Positions 10,342-19,817 are shown, counted from the stretch's first letter. The stretch is DNA of 64,000 nucleotides from Companilactobacillus allii (GCF_001971585.1 NZ_CP019323.1:1-64000); one strand, 5' to 3'. A program made the numbers and translations. Notes: generated from the letters alone by a model not told the origin.

Positions 10342-11739
10342 ATGTCTATAGATTGGGAAAAAGAAGTTGCTCATCGTTCAGATGAACTAATTAATGATTT
10401 AACTGAATTGGTAAGCATTGATAGTCAAAGGGATATCGAACATAAAACAAGCGAATATCCGCTTGGAGTTGGACCAGCCGAGGCTCTGCAAACATTTTTA
10501 AATTTCGCTAACAGAGATGGTCTCAAAACAAAGAATGTGGATAACTTAGCCGGCCGTATCGAATTTGGTGATGGTGACGAGATGATCGGTATACTTGCTC
10601 ACGTTGATGTCGTACCAGGTGGACCGGGCTGGAATACAGATTCTTTTACCCCAGTTATTAAAGACGGTAACCTATACGCCCGTGGAGCTGCTGATGATAA
10701 GGGCCCTGCTTTAGCATCATATTATGCTTTAAAAATCATCAAGGAATTAAAACTTCCTACAACTAAAAAAGCTCATCTTATTCTTGGTACTGACGAGGAA
10801 AGTGAATGGGTAGGAATGAACCATTATATGGAAAAGGAAACTATGCCAGAAACTGGCTTCTCACCTGATGGGGAATTCCCAGCTATAAATGGTGAAAAAG
10901 GTATCGTTTCATTCATACTTGACTTTCCTAAACCAAGTGTTGGACTAGTTACTAAATTCAATGCAGGAATCAGACCTAACATGGTGCCTCAAATAGCTAG
11001 TGCTGAATTAAACTTAGAATTTGGGGATATCGACGAAATTAAATCTGCTTTTAGTAAATTTATTAATGAATTTACTGATATCAAAGGGAAAATCAGCGTT
11101 GATGACTCTATCGCAAATATTGAAATAACTGGTAAAGGTGCCCATGCCATGGAACCTTTCAATGGGATAAATGCCGCAACTTATTTAGCCACATTCCTAA
11201 ATAAATTGGACTTAAATGATAGTCAAAAATTGTATTTTAGCTTTATTGCTAACAGTTTGCATCTTGATTTTGCTGGAGCAAAACTAGGCATCCAAAATAC
11301 TGATGACGTCATGGGATCTTTGACAATGACACCTGATATCTTCACCTTTGACGATACCAAATCTACAATACTGCTCAACATTCGTTATCCAAAGGGTGAC
11401 ACTGGGGAAACATTAACTGAAAAGATCAATTCTGCCCTACCCGACGGTGTCAGTGCCTCAATTGATGGTCACAATCAATTACCACACTTTGTCGATGCAA
11501 ATGATCCATTAATTAAAGCACTAGTTGGTGCATATTTTGATCACACTGGTGACGATACAAAACCATTCACAGTTGGTGGTGGAACATATGGACGTATCCT
11601 AAAACACGGAGTTGCCTTTGGTGCAATGTATCCAGGCGATGAAAATGTTATGCATCAACCTAATGAATATATCAATATTGACAAGCTATTAAAGGCAACG
11701 GCCATATACGCTGACGCCATATATCGTTTAATCAAATAG
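10342..11739 (+). CDS. pepV: dipeptidase PepV
   Basis: This 465-residue M20-family metallopeptidase cleaves dipeptides, with broad specificity including beta-Ala-His. Zinc-site residues fall where the lactobacillar PepV pattern expects them: H87 and D89 in AHVDVVPGG, D119 in RGAADDKGP, the E-E pair after LGTD near 152, an acidic residue in SPDGEFP near 176, and a late histidine in MHQPNEY. The internal lid domain is present and the length is that of PepV. The start follows TGGAGGT. It is closed by its own terminator and serves intracellular peptide use. Confidence 0.95.
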   Translation: MSIDWEKEVAHRSDELINDLTELVSIDSQRDIEHKTSEYPLGVGPAEALQTFLNFANRDGLKTKNVDNLAGRIEFGDGDEMIGILAHVDVVPGGPGWNTDSFTPVIKDGNLYARGAADDKGPALASYYALKIIKELKLPTTKKAHLILGTDEESEWVGMNHYMEKETMPETGFSPDGEFPAINGEKGIVSFILDFPKPSVGLVTKFNAGIRPNMVPQIASAELNLEFGDIDEIKSAFSKFINEFTDIKGKISVDDSIANIEITGKGAHAMEPFNGINAATYLATFLNKLDLNDSQKLYFSFIANSLHLDFAGAKLGIQNTDDVMGSLTMTPDIFTFDDTKSTILLNIRYPKGDTGETLTEKINSALPDGVSASIDGHNQLPHFVDANDPLIKALVGAYFDHTGDDTKPFTVGGGTYGRILKHGVAFGAMYPGDENVMHQPNEYINIDKLLKATAIYADAIYRLIK

Positions 11740-11748
11740 TCTATCGAG

Positions 11749-11785
11749 AAAGTTCTCCGGAAGCATATTTCCTCAGAACTTTTTT
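11749..11785 (+). terminator. terminator after pepV
   Basis: AAGTTCT-CCGGA...TCC-TCAGAACTT-TTTT forms a two-part stem with a short inner GGA/TCC pairing and a T tract. It is well placed just after the pepV stop. Confidence 0.75.
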
Positions 11786-11856
11786 GTTTTTGTCCCGATA
11801 ATAGTTTTTTATTATATAATTGGGGTATGTAACTTTTTAAAGGGGTTTATCTAAAA

Positions 11857-14592
11857 GTGAAAAATTTATGGAATAATATTGTCTCCGGCTTTAAAAGTAT
11901 CAAGAGCTGGTCAGACTTTGCTAGTAAAGCTAATCTAACAATCGAAATAATTCGACGAATCATACTCTACATTATTGCAGGTGCACTTATCATGTTGAGC
12001 TTGGCAGTTGGACTTGGAATGGGTTATGTTTCTTCTTTGACAAGCCAAGTTGATGTACCAACTAAACATGAGATGAAATCGGAGCTTAGAGATGTTAATA
12101 ACTCCACATCATTGTATTTTGCAAATGATCAAAAAGTCGAGAATCTTCAAAAGGACTTAACTGGTACGAGTGTACCTTTGTCAGAAATGTCACCTTATTT
12201 AAAAAAAGCCATTGTCTCAACTGAAGATAGCGACTTTTATCGACACAAAGGTGTGGTCCCTAAGTCTATTTTTAGAGCCATAATTTCTGACGTTACTGGT
12301 ATCGGTGCCCAAACTGGTGGATCTACTTTGACACAACAAACTGTCAAAATGCAGATGCTTTCGTCTGAAACCACCTGGAAACGTAAAGCTGTTGAAATAT
12401 TCTTAGCTATGCGTGTCGATAAATACTTCACCAAAGACGAAATCTTACAAGATTATTTGAATGCAGCTACTTTCGGTAGTAACAATAAAGGTCAAAATAT
12501 CCAAGGTGTTCAAGCCGCAGCAAAGGGTTTGTTTGGTAAGAACGCCGCAGATTTGAATTTGGCAGAATCTGCCTTTATCGCTGGCCTTCCACAAAGTCCT
12601 TCAATTTACACACCATATTCTACTGATGGTAAATTAAAGAGTGATTATAGTCTTGGTCTAAAACGTAAGAACGTTGTTCTTTATCGAATGTACCGAGATG
12701 AACAAATAACTGAATCTCAATATAATTCAGCCAAGAAGTTTGATCTTGCTAGTGACTTCCAAAAACCTGCTAAGATCAAAAATAAGACCATCAAGTATGG
12801 CTATGTTTATAACCTACTAACTGAACAAGCTAGAACAATCTTGATCAAGCGTTTAGCCAAAGCAGATGGACTTAAGTACAGTGTCGTTAAAAACGATGAG
12901 AATCTTTATGATAAGTACTACGAACAAGCAGATACTGAGCTTCACAACAAGAACTATCGTGTAGATAGTACTATTGATAAGAATCTATATATTGCTATGA
13001 ACGAACAAACTCAAGCATACAAGTCTAATCTTGGTACTACACATAACAGTACTGCTACAGATCCTAATACTGGTAAAACCATCAAAGTTTCAGAACCAGT
13101 CCAAAATGGATCTGTCCTTCTAGATAACAAAACCGGACAAGTTCTATCATTTGTCGGTGGTGTTAATTTCAAGAAATCTCAAACTAATCATGCCTTTGAC
13201 ACTAAGAGATCTCCTGGTTCATCCATCAAGCCTTTGATTACTTTTGGACCAGCAATTGAAAATGGATTAATTGGATCTCAGACAATGCTAGCTGACTTTA
13301 AGACTAAGTATAAGGGCTATTCACCTACTGACTATGGAGCAACTATTCAAAATAGATTTGTTTCTGCTCGTGAGACCCTAGAAGAGTCATATAACATCCC
13401 TTCTGTTAATCTTTATAACTACATCAGGACTCAAGGTGTAGACTCAAGTAAATACATGTCTAATATGGGAATTAATTTATCTCAAAAGGAATACGGACAA
13501 TTAGGTATCACATTAGGTGGTACAGCTACTGGTGTCACAGTCCTTCAACAAGCTAGTGCCTTTTCTACCTTTGCAAATAAAGGTGAACATGTTAATCCTT
13601 ATGTTGTCAGCAAGATAACTGATCCATCTGGTAAAACTATCTACGCTCACAAAAAAGCTAAGAAACATGTCTTTTCAAAACAAACTTCATATATCATCAA
13701 GAATATGCTTCACGGAGTTGTTACAAAAGGTACTGCTTCTGCAGTTTCATATGAATCAAACTTCAATACTAAAAACCTTTTTGGTAAAACTGGTACATCT
13801 AATGATTACCGTGATAACTGGTTTATCGCTAGTACTGATGGTGTTACTTTGGCATCTTGGATTGGTTATGATAACTTTTATAGTCACAATTACAACTTGG
13901 GAAGTAATTCTACTGATCTTAACCAAGAACTTTGGACCAAGATGGCAAATGCCGTTTACTCTGAGGATCCTGGAGTAATGAACGTAAATAAGAAATTCAA
14001 CAAGCCTTATGGTGTTAAGAGTTATAAAGTAGACAAAGAGACTGGTACTAAGACTGGTACTGTCGGGTACAATGGGGTTACAACCACCGTTGATCAAAAT
14101 ACAACTAACTCGCTATATTACAAAGGTAGTCCAAAACAGATGTCCTACAGTAACTTTGCAATCGGTGGAAAAGCTAAGAACTATAAGCTATTCTGGGATA
14201 ATTACTTTGGACAAAGTAACGGGTACGCACAAGTCACTACCGTTGGAGATAATGCCAAGACTAGTGATGAATTGGCTTCCGAAAATGGTAGCGGACGTAC
14301 TTCAGGATTCAGTAATAGTACAAACAGCAGTGACTCTTCAGACGTCACTACTAACACTTCTACTTCAACAACAAACAATACAAATAATTCAACAACCACA
14401 AACGGTACATCTGAAACAGGTACTGGATCAGGGTCCGGTTCAGGATCTGGATCTGGTAATTCTGATTCTGCTTCAGCAGAATCAACCGATACTAAGGTAT
14501 CTGACACAGCCGATACTGTAACTACCGGTACTGGTGCTACTACAACCGATAAAGTATCTGGTGGTAATAGTAGTGAAGTTGTTGCTGAATAA
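11857..14592 (+). CDS. class A penicillin-binding protein (PBP1A family)
   Basis: This 911-residue bifunctional peptidoglycan synthase has a cytoplasmic start and a membrane anchor at about 33-58. The glycosyltransferase domain follows, with catalytic E123 in STEDSDFYRH and GGSTLTQQ at 154-161. The transpeptidase domain has SxxK S455-K458 (GSSIKP), SYN at 511-513 and KTG at 644-646. The final 100 or so residues are Ser/Thr/Gly/Asn-rich with a Gly-Ser run and are probably disordered outside the cell. The start is a GTG after AAGGGG. Upstream, TTGTCC and TATATAAT resemble a promoter. It polymerises and cross-links cell-wall glycan strands. Confidence 0.95.
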   Translation: MKNLWNNIVSGFKSIKSWSDFASKANLTIEIIRRIILYIIAGALIMLSLAVGLGMGYVSSLTSQVDVPTKHEMKSELRDVNNSTSLYFANDQKVENLQKDLTGTSVPLSEMSPYLKKAIVSTEDSDFYRHKGVVPKSIFRAIISDVTGIGAQTGGSTLTQQTVKMQMLSSETTWKRKAVEIFLAMRVDKYFTKDEILQDYLNAATFGSNNKGQNIQGVQAAAKGLFGKNAADLNLAESAFIAGLPQSPSIYTPYSTDGKLKSDYSLGLKRKNVVLYRMYRDEQITESQYNSAKKFDLASDFQKPAKIKNKTIKYGYVYNLLTEQARTILIKRLAKADGLKYSVVKNDENLYDKYYEQADTELHNKNYRVDSTIDKNLYIAMNEQTQAYKSNLGTTHNSTATDPNTGKTIKVSEPVQNGSVLLDNKTGQVLSFVGGVNFKKSQTNHAFDTKRSPGSSIKPLITFGPAIENGLIGSQTMLADFKTKYKGYSPTDYGATIQNRFVSARETLEESYNIPSVNLYNYIRTQGVDSSKYMSNMGINLSQKEYGQLGITLGGTATGVTVLQQASAFSTFANKGEHVNPYVVSKITDPSGKTIYAHKKAKKHVFSKQTSYIIKNMLHGVVTKGTASAVSYESNFNTKNLFGKTGTSNDYRDNWFIASTDGVTLASWIGYDNFYSHNYNLGSNSTDLNQELWTKMANAVYSEDPGVMNVNKKFNKPYGVKSYKVDKETGTKTGTVGYNGVTTTVDQNTTNSLYYKGSPKQMSYSNFAIGGKAKNYKLFWDNYFGQSNGYAQVTTVGDNAKTSDELASENGSGRTSGFSNSTNSSDSSDVTTNTSTSTTNNTNNSTTTNGTSETGTGSGSGSGSGSGNSDSASAESTDTKVSDTADTVTTGTGATTTDKVSGGNSSEVVAE

Positions 14593-14597
14593 TTACT

Positions 14598-14631
14598 AAA
14601 AAAGCCAAATCCGCATGGATTTGGCTTTTTT
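14598..14631 (+). terminator. terminator after the PBP gene
   Basis: AAAAAA-GCCAAATCC-GCAT-GGATTTGGC-TTTTTT is a perfect nine-pair stem with a four-base loop and a T tract, six bases past the PBP stop. The end of its T tract overlaps the -35 of the next gene. Confidence 0.92.
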
Positions 14632-14657
14632 GATTACTATGATAGACTGGTTATATT
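14630..14657 (+). promoter_or_regulatory. promoter of the small membrane protein gene
   Basis: TTGATT (14630-14635), a 16-base spacer and TATATT (14652-14657) precede the gene by about 27 bases. The -35 begins in the T tract of the PBP terminator. Confidence 0.6.
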
Positions 14658-14683
14658 ATTAATTTTTAGTCAAGGAGAATTAT

Positions 14684-14983
14684 ATGTACTTTAGTCCAGG
14701 CTTCTTACAAAACTCACTATATATTGTTGCTATACTATTGATTATTACAACAACTCTTGTATTTATTTATAAAGTAAAACATGGCATAGGACCTTTTGAT
14801 AGATTATTTGCTCTATCGGTTATTATGTTAATTAACATATTGTATTCAATCCTACAAGGATTCATCAATCTTCCTTATATGCTAAGTACAATAATCACTG
14901 GTGGATTATCATTGATTGCATTTGGATATGTTGTCATTATTTTAGTTGATCTATATAAACAAAGATCCACTAAAACTAAATAG
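14684..14983 (+). CDS. hypothetical small membrane protein
   Basis: This 99-residue protein has three predicted membrane helices, at about residues 10-28, 40-60 and 65-88, with a basic C-terminal end (KQRSTKTK). I do not recognise the family. Translation signals are strong (AAGGAGAATTAT before the ATG) and it has its own promoter between two terminator-like hairpins, so it is likely expressed as a single gene. Its TAG stop is followed immediately by a long structured hairpin element shared with three other genes of the window. Confidence 0.7.
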   Translation: MYFSPGFLQNSLYIVAILLIITTTLVFIYKVKHGIGPFDRLFALSVIMLINILYSILQGFINLPYMLSTIITGGLSLIAFGYVVIILVDLYKQRSTKTK

Positions 14984-15075
14984 AGTGTTCAGTTTTTGTT
15001 TATAAGCCCAAAAGGCCAGCATTTACGCATGTAAATGCTGGCCTTTTGGGCTTTATATTGAGGAAATTATGTTAT
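14984..15075 (+). repeat. stop-proximal long hairpin element, copy D
   Basis: The element begins right after the TAG stop with AGTGTTCAGTTTTTGT. A 23-pair perfect stem follows (arms 15004-15026 and 15031-15053), capped by ATTTAC-GCAT-GTAAAT, and then TATTGAGGAAATTATG. The same order (GTTCAGTTTTCGT, long stem with ATTTAC/GTAAAT tip, GAGRAAATTG) is seen at about 43.0, 49.1 and 63.7 kb. In this copy the outer arms pair poorly and the tip is GCAT, not GNRA. It may also act as a terminator between convergent genes, although the T tract is weak. Confidence 0.75.
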
Positions 15076-15091
15076 GGCACCGCTGTAATAA

Positions 15092-16093
15092 TTATCTAGT
15101 AGATTCTCTTTTAACGATTGAATATGGCAATTTGATAGTATTTTCATCTATTGCTTCTTGATTCATCATCTTAGTTAATAGTCTCATAGCAACAGCACCT
15201 ATATCATATAGAGGTTCTTCGATTGAACTCATCTTGGGTCTAGTAACTTCACAAAGAATAGTGTCATTACTTGTGATGATCTCAAAATCATCTGGGACTT
15301 TGATTCCAGATTTCATGGCTGAATTCAATAATCCAGATGCCAATAAGTCCTCTGATACATATGCAGCTGTAGCACCACTGTTTTTAACAGCATCCCATAT
15401 AGCTTCACCGGCTCTAACTGAGTATTCTGCTTCAAAAACTAAGTTTGAACTGAAGTTGATATGTGCTTTTTTCAAAGCTTTCTTATATCCATCAAGACGG
15501 AATTTACCATCAATTGGGTTTTCAAGACTACCACCTACAAAGGCAATCTTTTTGTGTCCATTTTGAATAAGTTGATTTACAACACTATTTACTGCGTCTG
15601 CAAAATCAATATTTACACTTGCTGTCTCATTGTTCTTATCAACTGAACCTGCCAAAACGATTGGGGTCTTTGAATTAGACAAATTACGTTTTAACTTTTT
15701 AGATAATTGCTTACCCATGTAAATCAAACCGTCAACTTGCTTTGAAAGCAAATTATTCAAGATTTGTTCTTCGTCTCCAACTGATTCTTGTAAGCTAGTT
15801 AAAATGATATTGTACTTATACATTGATGCAACATCATCAATTCCTTTAGCAAGGGATGCATAATACAAGTCAGTTATATCAGGCAAAATAACACCGATCG
15901 TTGTACTTTTTTTGCTAGCAAGTCCACGAGCTACTGCATTGGGGCGATAATTCAATCGATCAATTACTTCAAGAACTCTTTTTCTAGTTTCTTCTTTAAC
16001 ATTTGCATTTCCATTGACAACACGAGAAATAGTTGCCATAGAAACATTAGCAGCCTCGGCTACATCATATATTGTTACTACTTTTTTATCCAT
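15092..16093 (-). CDS. ccpA: catabolite control protein A
   Basis: This 333-residue LacI-family regulator has the helix-turn-helix YDVAEAANVSMATISRVVNG near residues 9-28 and the hinge NYRPNAVARGLA. The periplasmic-binding-like core follows. Sequence and divergence from pepQ match CcpA of lactobacilli, the global carbon catabolite regulator that binds cre sites together with HPr(Ser-P). A cre-like site lies in the shared intergenic region and suggests autoregulation. The start ATG follows GAGAGTGGATATTAA. No terminator is seen beyond its stop except hairpin copy D on the other side. Confidence 0.93.
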   Translation of the reverse strand: MDKKVVTIYDVAEAANVSMATISRVVNGNANVKEETRKRVLEVIDRLNYRPNAVARGLASKKSTTIGVILPDITDLYYASLAKGIDDVASMYKYNIILTSLQESVGDEEQILNNLLSKQVDGLIYMGKQLSKKLKRNLSNSKTPIVLAGSVDKNNETASVNIDFADAVNSVVNQLIQNGHKKIAFVGGSLENPIDGKFRLDGYKKALKKAHINFSSNLVFEAEYSVRAGEAIWDAVKNSGATAAYVSEDLLASGLLNSAMKSGIKVPDDFEIITSNDTILCEVTRPKMSSIEEPLYDIGAVAMRLLTKMMNQEAIDENTIKLPYSIVKRESTR

Positions 16094-16156
16094 TTAATAT
16101 CCACTCTCTCAAATTTTCATTTAGACAACTTTAATTTATCAAAAATTTTCACATTT

Positions 16157-16170
16157 TGCAAGCGGTTTCC
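16157..16170. promoter_or_regulatory. cre site between ccpA and pepQ
   Basis: On the minus strand GGAAACCGCTTGCA matches 12 of 14 positions of the cre consensus TGWAARCGYTWNCW, where CcpA binds. A second palindrome, GAAAACCGTTTTC at 16207-16219, has a good half-site on each strand but the wrong spacing for a full cre. Both are just upstream of the pepQ -10. Confidence 0.65.
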
Positions 16171-16222
16171 ACGTTATTGTTGTAAGTTTTCATACTTTTT
16201 CAAAAAGAAAACCGTTTTCAGT

Positions 16223-16230
16223 GATATACT
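16223..16230 (+). promoter_or_regulatory. extended -10 of pepQ
   Basis: The sequence TGATATACT is an extended -10, about 30 bases before the ATG. The cre-like sequences lie directly upstream, so CcpA could control this promoter. Confidence 0.5.
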
Positions 16231-16260
16231 TTAGACAAAATTGTAAAGGAGACTTTTTTC

Positions 16261-17361
16261 ATGAAGAAGCAACTATTAGAATTACAAAACTATTTGGCTC
16301 AAAATAATTTGGATGTAGCCTATGTTTCAAGTCCAACAGATATAAACTATTTCACTGGATTCTATAGCGAACCTGAAGAAAGAATTTTAGCACTTTTAGT
16401 TTTCCCTGATAAAGATCCATTTATCTTTGCCCCTCAACTAGAAGTTGAAGCAGCCAAAAAGGCTGGTTGGGATAAGGATGTCTTCGGATACCTTGACCAT
16501 GAGGATCCTTTCTCACTGATGGCTGGACATATTAAGGACTCTGTTGGATCCCCTATTAAGTGGTCACTTGAAAAGGATCACTTGTCAGTTGAAAAATTGG
16601 AATCTATAAAACAACAATTCCCAGACGCAACTTTCCCAGACAATTTGTCACGTTACATGGAAAATGCCAAACTGATTAAGACTGACGAAGAGATCAAACT
16701 TCTTGATGCCGCTGGTAAAGAAGCTGACTATGCTTTTGAAGTTGCTTTTAACGCAATAAAAAATGGACGTACTGAACAAGAGATCGTTGCCGAGATAGAA
16801 TATGCAATGATGAAAAAAGGTGTCATGCATATGAGCTTTGACACTATCGTTCAAGCTGGTGCTAATGCTGCCAATCCACATGGTGGTCCAGAAAAGAATC
16901 CTATCGTACCAAATGAATTGATTTTATTTGATCTAGGTACAATTCATCAAGGATACATCTCTGATGCATCCAGAACAGTCGCATTTGGCAAACCTGATGA
17001 CAAGGCACTAGACATCTATAAAGTTGACATAGAAGCTCAATATGCAGCAATGGATGCAGCAAAACCAGGAATTACCGCTGCTCAACTAGATAAAGTTGCC
17101 CGTGATGTTATCACAAAGGCCGGCTATGGTGAATACTTCATTCATAGACTTGGACATGGTATGGGTACTTCAGAGCATGAATTTCCATCAATCATGGAAG
17201 GTAATGATATGGTACTTAAACCCGGAATGTGCTTCTCTATTGAACCTGGAATCTATATTCCAAATGTTGCTGGAGTTAGAATCGAAGATTGCATTCACAT
17301 CACTGAAGATGGTAACGAACCATTTACACACACTAGTAAAGAATTGAAATACATCGATTAA
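16261..17361 (+). CDS. pepQ: Xaa-Pro dipeptidase (prolidase) PepQ
   Basis: This 366-residue M24B metallopeptidase splits Xaa-Pro dipeptides in the cytoplasm. An N-terminal creatinase-like domain (1-125) precedes the pita-bread catalytic domain. The five metal ligands are visible: D224 (LFDLGT), D235 (SDASRT), H299 (LGHGMG), E328 (SIEPGIY) and E342 (VRIEDC). The start follows AAAGGAGACTTTTTTC. Its divergence from ccpA is the classic lactobacillar arrangement, linking peptide use to carbon control. Confidence 0.95.
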   Translation: MKKQLLELQNYLAQNNLDVAYVSSPTDINYFTGFYSEPEERILALLVFPDKDPFIFAPQLEVEAAKKAGWDKDVFGYLDHEDPFSLMAGHIKDSVGSPIKWSLEKDHLSVEKLESIKQQFPDATFPDNLSRYMENAKLIKTDEEIKLLDAAGKEADYAFEVAFNAIKNGRTEQEIVAEIEYAMMKKGVMHMSFDTIVQAGANAANPHGGPEKNPIVPNELILFDLGTIHQGYISDASRTVAFGKPDDKALDIYKVDIEAQYAAMDAAKPGITAAQLDKVARDVITKAGYGEYFIHRLGHGMGTSEHEFPSIMEGNDMVLKPGMCFSIEPGIYIPNVAGVRIEDCIHITEDGNEPFTHTSKELKYID

Positions 17362-17370
17362 TTAGTAAAT

Positions 17371-17413
17371 AAAAAAAAGTACTCCTAAGAAATTATCTTG
17401 GGAGTACTTTTTT
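17371..17413. terminator. bidirectional terminator after pepQ
   Basis: AAAAAAAAGTACTCC, a 13-base loop, and GGGAGTACTTTTTT give an eight-pair stem with A and T tracts on both sides. It serves pepQ from the left and the ytxH-like operon from the right. Confidence 0.88.
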
Positions 17414-17417
17414 ACCC

Positions 17418-17804
17418 TTAATCTTTATCTGTTGAATCATCTTCATCAAAATTCTCTGAAGCACCACTAGTTGCATCGGTATCAACATTCAAATCATCAG
17501 CAGTTTTTTTATCTGATGATTCTAAATCATCCTCATCAAAAATAATATCTGATGCATCTTCGTCTTCACGAAGTTTGTCTGCAGTGGATTTCATTTGTTC
17601 TTTCAATGCATCGGTTTTCTCATTAAAGTTATTTACGATGTTATCTTTATCGGCAAAACCTATTCCACCATTATTGAAATCCCCACGAATAGTCTTAATA
17701 TTCTCTAGTACACTTTGACCTGACTCACTAGTCAAGTACTTTGATACAGCATAACCAGCTGCACTACCCAAAACTATTCCAAGTAAAAATTGATTGTTCT
17801 TCAT
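17418..17804 (-). CDS. YtxH domain protein
   Basis: This 128-residue protein has an N-terminal glycine/alanine membrane segment (FLLGIVLGSAAGYAVSKYL, residues 6-24), then a helical YtxH-like region. Its C-terminus is strongly acidic, with repeats of Asp and Glu (from about residue 80). YtxH family proteins are small envelope proteins linked to general stress; their molecular role is not known. It follows the DUF948 gene by three bases in the same operon, a frequent pairing in Firmicutes. Confidence 0.8.
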   Translation of the reverse strand: MKNNQFLLGIVLGSAAGYAVSKYLTSESGQSVLENIKTIRGDFNNGGIGFADKDNIVNNFNEKTDALKEQMKSTADKLREDEDASDIIFDEDDLESSDKKTADDLNVDTDATSGASENFDEDDSTDKD

Positions 17805-17807
17805 AAT

Positions 17808-18215
17808 TTATCTCTTCTTTCTTGGCATAAACTTGGCCAATGTTTTAACAATTGTTGCGGCGTTACCAACTGTCAAAATGTTTTGTAGACCAAAGCCTGT
17901 GTTAGGTTTTTCTGCTGTAGCATTGGCAGTTTTCTTACCAATGTTCTCTACAGTATCGAACAATGGATTAAGCTTGCTTGACTTACTATTAACATCGTCC
18001 ATCAATGTATTAGTTTTGTCTACCAACTGATTAGTTTGATCCATAATATTGTCAGTATTCTTTGATAAAACTTCAACCATCTTAGTTGTCTCTTTTATTG
18101 TATCCTGCAATTCGTTCAACAGCTTTGCCGTTGAAACTAGCATCTTAGCCAAGTACAATACCAAAACTACAAAAGCTAGTGCAGCAATCAATCCAGCAAT
18201 TTGTCCCAGTGTCAT
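17808..18215 (-). CDS. DUF948 domain protein
   Basis: This 135-residue protein has one N-terminal membrane helix (residues 4-26) followed by a long coiled-coil-like region (about 30-85), rich in Asn, Thr and Asp at heptad-like spacing, and a basic end (FMPRKKR). These features and the neighbouring YtxH gene identify the DUF948 family, whose function is unknown. The start follows AAGGAGGTTCTACT, a strong ribosome binding site. Confidence 0.85.
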   Translation of the reverse strand: MTLGQIAGLIAALAFVVLVLYLAKMLVSTAKLLNELQDTIKETTKMVEVLSKNTDNIMDQTNQLVDKTNTLMDDVNSKSSKLNPLFDTVENIGKKTANATAEKPNTGFGLQNILTVGNAATIVKTLAKFMPRKKR

Positions 18216-18282
18216 AGTAGAACCTCCTTATAAACTCTTCGTTTTCTTCATATTAGCATTATACCAATAATGCTTCAATTAT

Positions 18283-18882
18283 TTACCAAATAATCCAGTT
18301 AGGATACTCTTTTTCCAGTTTTTCTATAGCACGACCTCTATGACTTATTTGATTCTTTTGATCCATTGTTAATTGAGCCATAGTTTTCTTCTTCTCAGGT
18401 AAGTAAAACAACGGATCATAACCAAATCCATTGTCGCCTTCCGGAATCGTACCGATCAATCCCTTTACTTCACCCTCAACAACTAAGTCATCGTCATTTT
18501 TAGGATTAGAGAATACCAAAGTTGAAACGAACCTAGCTGTACGTTTCTCCATTGGGACACCACCTAGTTCAGACAACAATTTGGCATTATTAGCTGCATC
18601 GTTGTGATCTCCAGCGTAACGTGCTGAATAGATGCCTGGTTGACCAAATAATTCATCAACTTGTAAACCAGAATCATCAGCAATAGTTGGTAAGTTAAAT
18701 TCCCTCATTACTGCATGTGCCTTTAATTTGGCATTTTCTTCAAAGCTTTGACCATTCTCCTTAATATCAGAGAATTCTGGGAAATCCAACAGAGTTTGGA
18801 TAACAAATTCTGTTTTATCAAATATTTTTTCAAATTCTTTAGCCTTATTAGGGTTCTTTGTCGCAATAATTATTTTTTTCAT
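18283..18882 (-). CDS. rdgB: XTP/dITP diphosphatase (RdgB/HAM1)
   Basis: This 199-residue nucleotide-pool cleaner hydrolyses ITP, XTP and their deoxy forms. Family motifs are ATKNPNKAKEF at residues 7-17, ADDSGLQVD, GIYSARYAG, FGYDPLF and the late SHRGRA. It starts in an ATGA overlap with murI, a conserved pairing in lactobacilli and other Firmicutes. Confidence 0.95.
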   Translation of the reverse strand: MKKIIIATKNPNKAKEFEKIFDKTEFVIQTLLDFPEFSDIKENGQSFEENAKLKAHAVMREFNLPTIADDSGLQVDELFGQPGIYSARYAGDHNDAANNAKLLSELGGVPMEKRTARFVSTLVFSNPKNDDDLVVEGEVKGLIGTIPEGDNGFGYDPLFYLPEKKKTMAQLTMDQKNQISHRGRAIEKLEKEYPNWIIW

Positions 18883-19691
18883 TTATTTTCTCCAAGATTA
18901 ACTAAACTTATCTCATCAATTTTTGTACCAGCAAGCCACTCTTTAGACAAACGTTTGAACTCATCAATTCCACCAGTTGCATGCAATCTAATATCTGAAT
19001 CCTTAGTATCTGTTAACATATCATTCATTCTAAGATAGTCTCTAACATATGAGACGGTTTCAATTCCTGAATCAACCAAAGTTATCTCATTGCCTAAAGC
19101 TTCAACAATCTGAGATCTAAGCATTGGAAAATGTGTACATCCCAAAACTAAAGTATCATACTTGTTATTAAGGAATGGCTTCAATGTATCTGTAATAAGT
19201 TCTTGGGCCTGTTTTGTTTCAGCTTCGTCATTTTCCACAATCGAAACAAATTCTTGAGCAGGCACCCCTAAAACATTAATATTAGGATCAATATCATCAA
19301 TAGCCTTGCTGTAACTCTTTGAATTAATCGTTGCCTTTGTACCAATAACTCCGACATTATTAGTCTTAGTATCTCGGCTAGCTGTTATTGCACCGGGCTC
19401 TATAACCCCAAACATGGGAATAGAAAATTCTTTTTTTAGAGTAGGTAAGGCATTTGCTGTAGCTGTATTACAAGCATAGATAATTACTTTTACATCTTGA
19501 GAAATCAAATACTTAACAAGTTCACGTGTGTACTCGATAATTTGTTCCTTAGTTTTCAATCCATAAGGCATCCTAGCCTCATCACCAATAAAAACAATAT
19601 CTTCATTAGACATTTGTTTAATGACTTCTTTTGTGACTGTTAAACCGCCTAATCCTGAATCTAATAGGCCAATTGGTCTTTTATCGCTCAT
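18879..19691 (-). CDS. murI: glutamate racemase
   Basis: This 270-residue cofactor-independent racemase makes D-glutamate for peptidoglycan. It has the IGLLDSGLGGLTV start and the two catalytic cysteines, in YACNTATANALP (about residue 73) and LGCTHFPML (about residue 184). It is first in a two-gene operon with rdgB, after a clear GAGGGTGCATTT ribosome binding site. Confidence 0.95.
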   Translation of the reverse strand: MSDKRPIGLLDSGLGGLTVTKEVIKQMSNEDIVFIGDEARMPYGLKTKEQIIEYTRELVKYLISQDVKVIIYACNTATANALPTLKKEFSIPMFGVIEPGAITASRDTKTNNVGVIGTKATINSKSYSKAIDDIDPNINVLGVPAQEFVSIVENDEAETKQAQELITDTLKPFLNNKYDTLVLGCTHFPMLRSQIVEALGNEITLVDSGIETVSYVRDYLRMNDMLTDTKDSDIRLHATGGIDEFKRLSKEWLAGTKIDEISLVNLGENK

Positions 19692-19780
19692 AAATGCACC
19701 CTCTATTTTATAAAATTATATTTTAAATGAAATTTCTTATGTTCTACATTGTACAATAGCTTAAAAACCTAATAGTCTAA

Positions 19781-19789
19781 TGATATAAT
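19781..19789 (+). promoter_or_regulatory. extended -10 of yslB
   Basis: TGATATAAT is an extended -10 box, with TTAAAA as a weak -35 at 19761-19766, about 30 bases before the yslB start. Confidence 0.55.
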
Positions 19790-19817
19790 AAATTGTCTAG
19801 AAAAAGGAGCTAAAATA

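Noticed and set aside
14202-14507. An antisense frame over the end of the PBP gene, rich in Val, Leu, Glu and Pro
   Set aside because: It is the mirror of the Ser/Thr/Gly-rich tail; its composition follows from codon bias, and it has no start signals.
16207-16219. A second cre at GAAAACCGTTTTC
   Set aside because: It is a neat palindrome, but its spacing around CG does not fit the cre consensus; only half-sites match.
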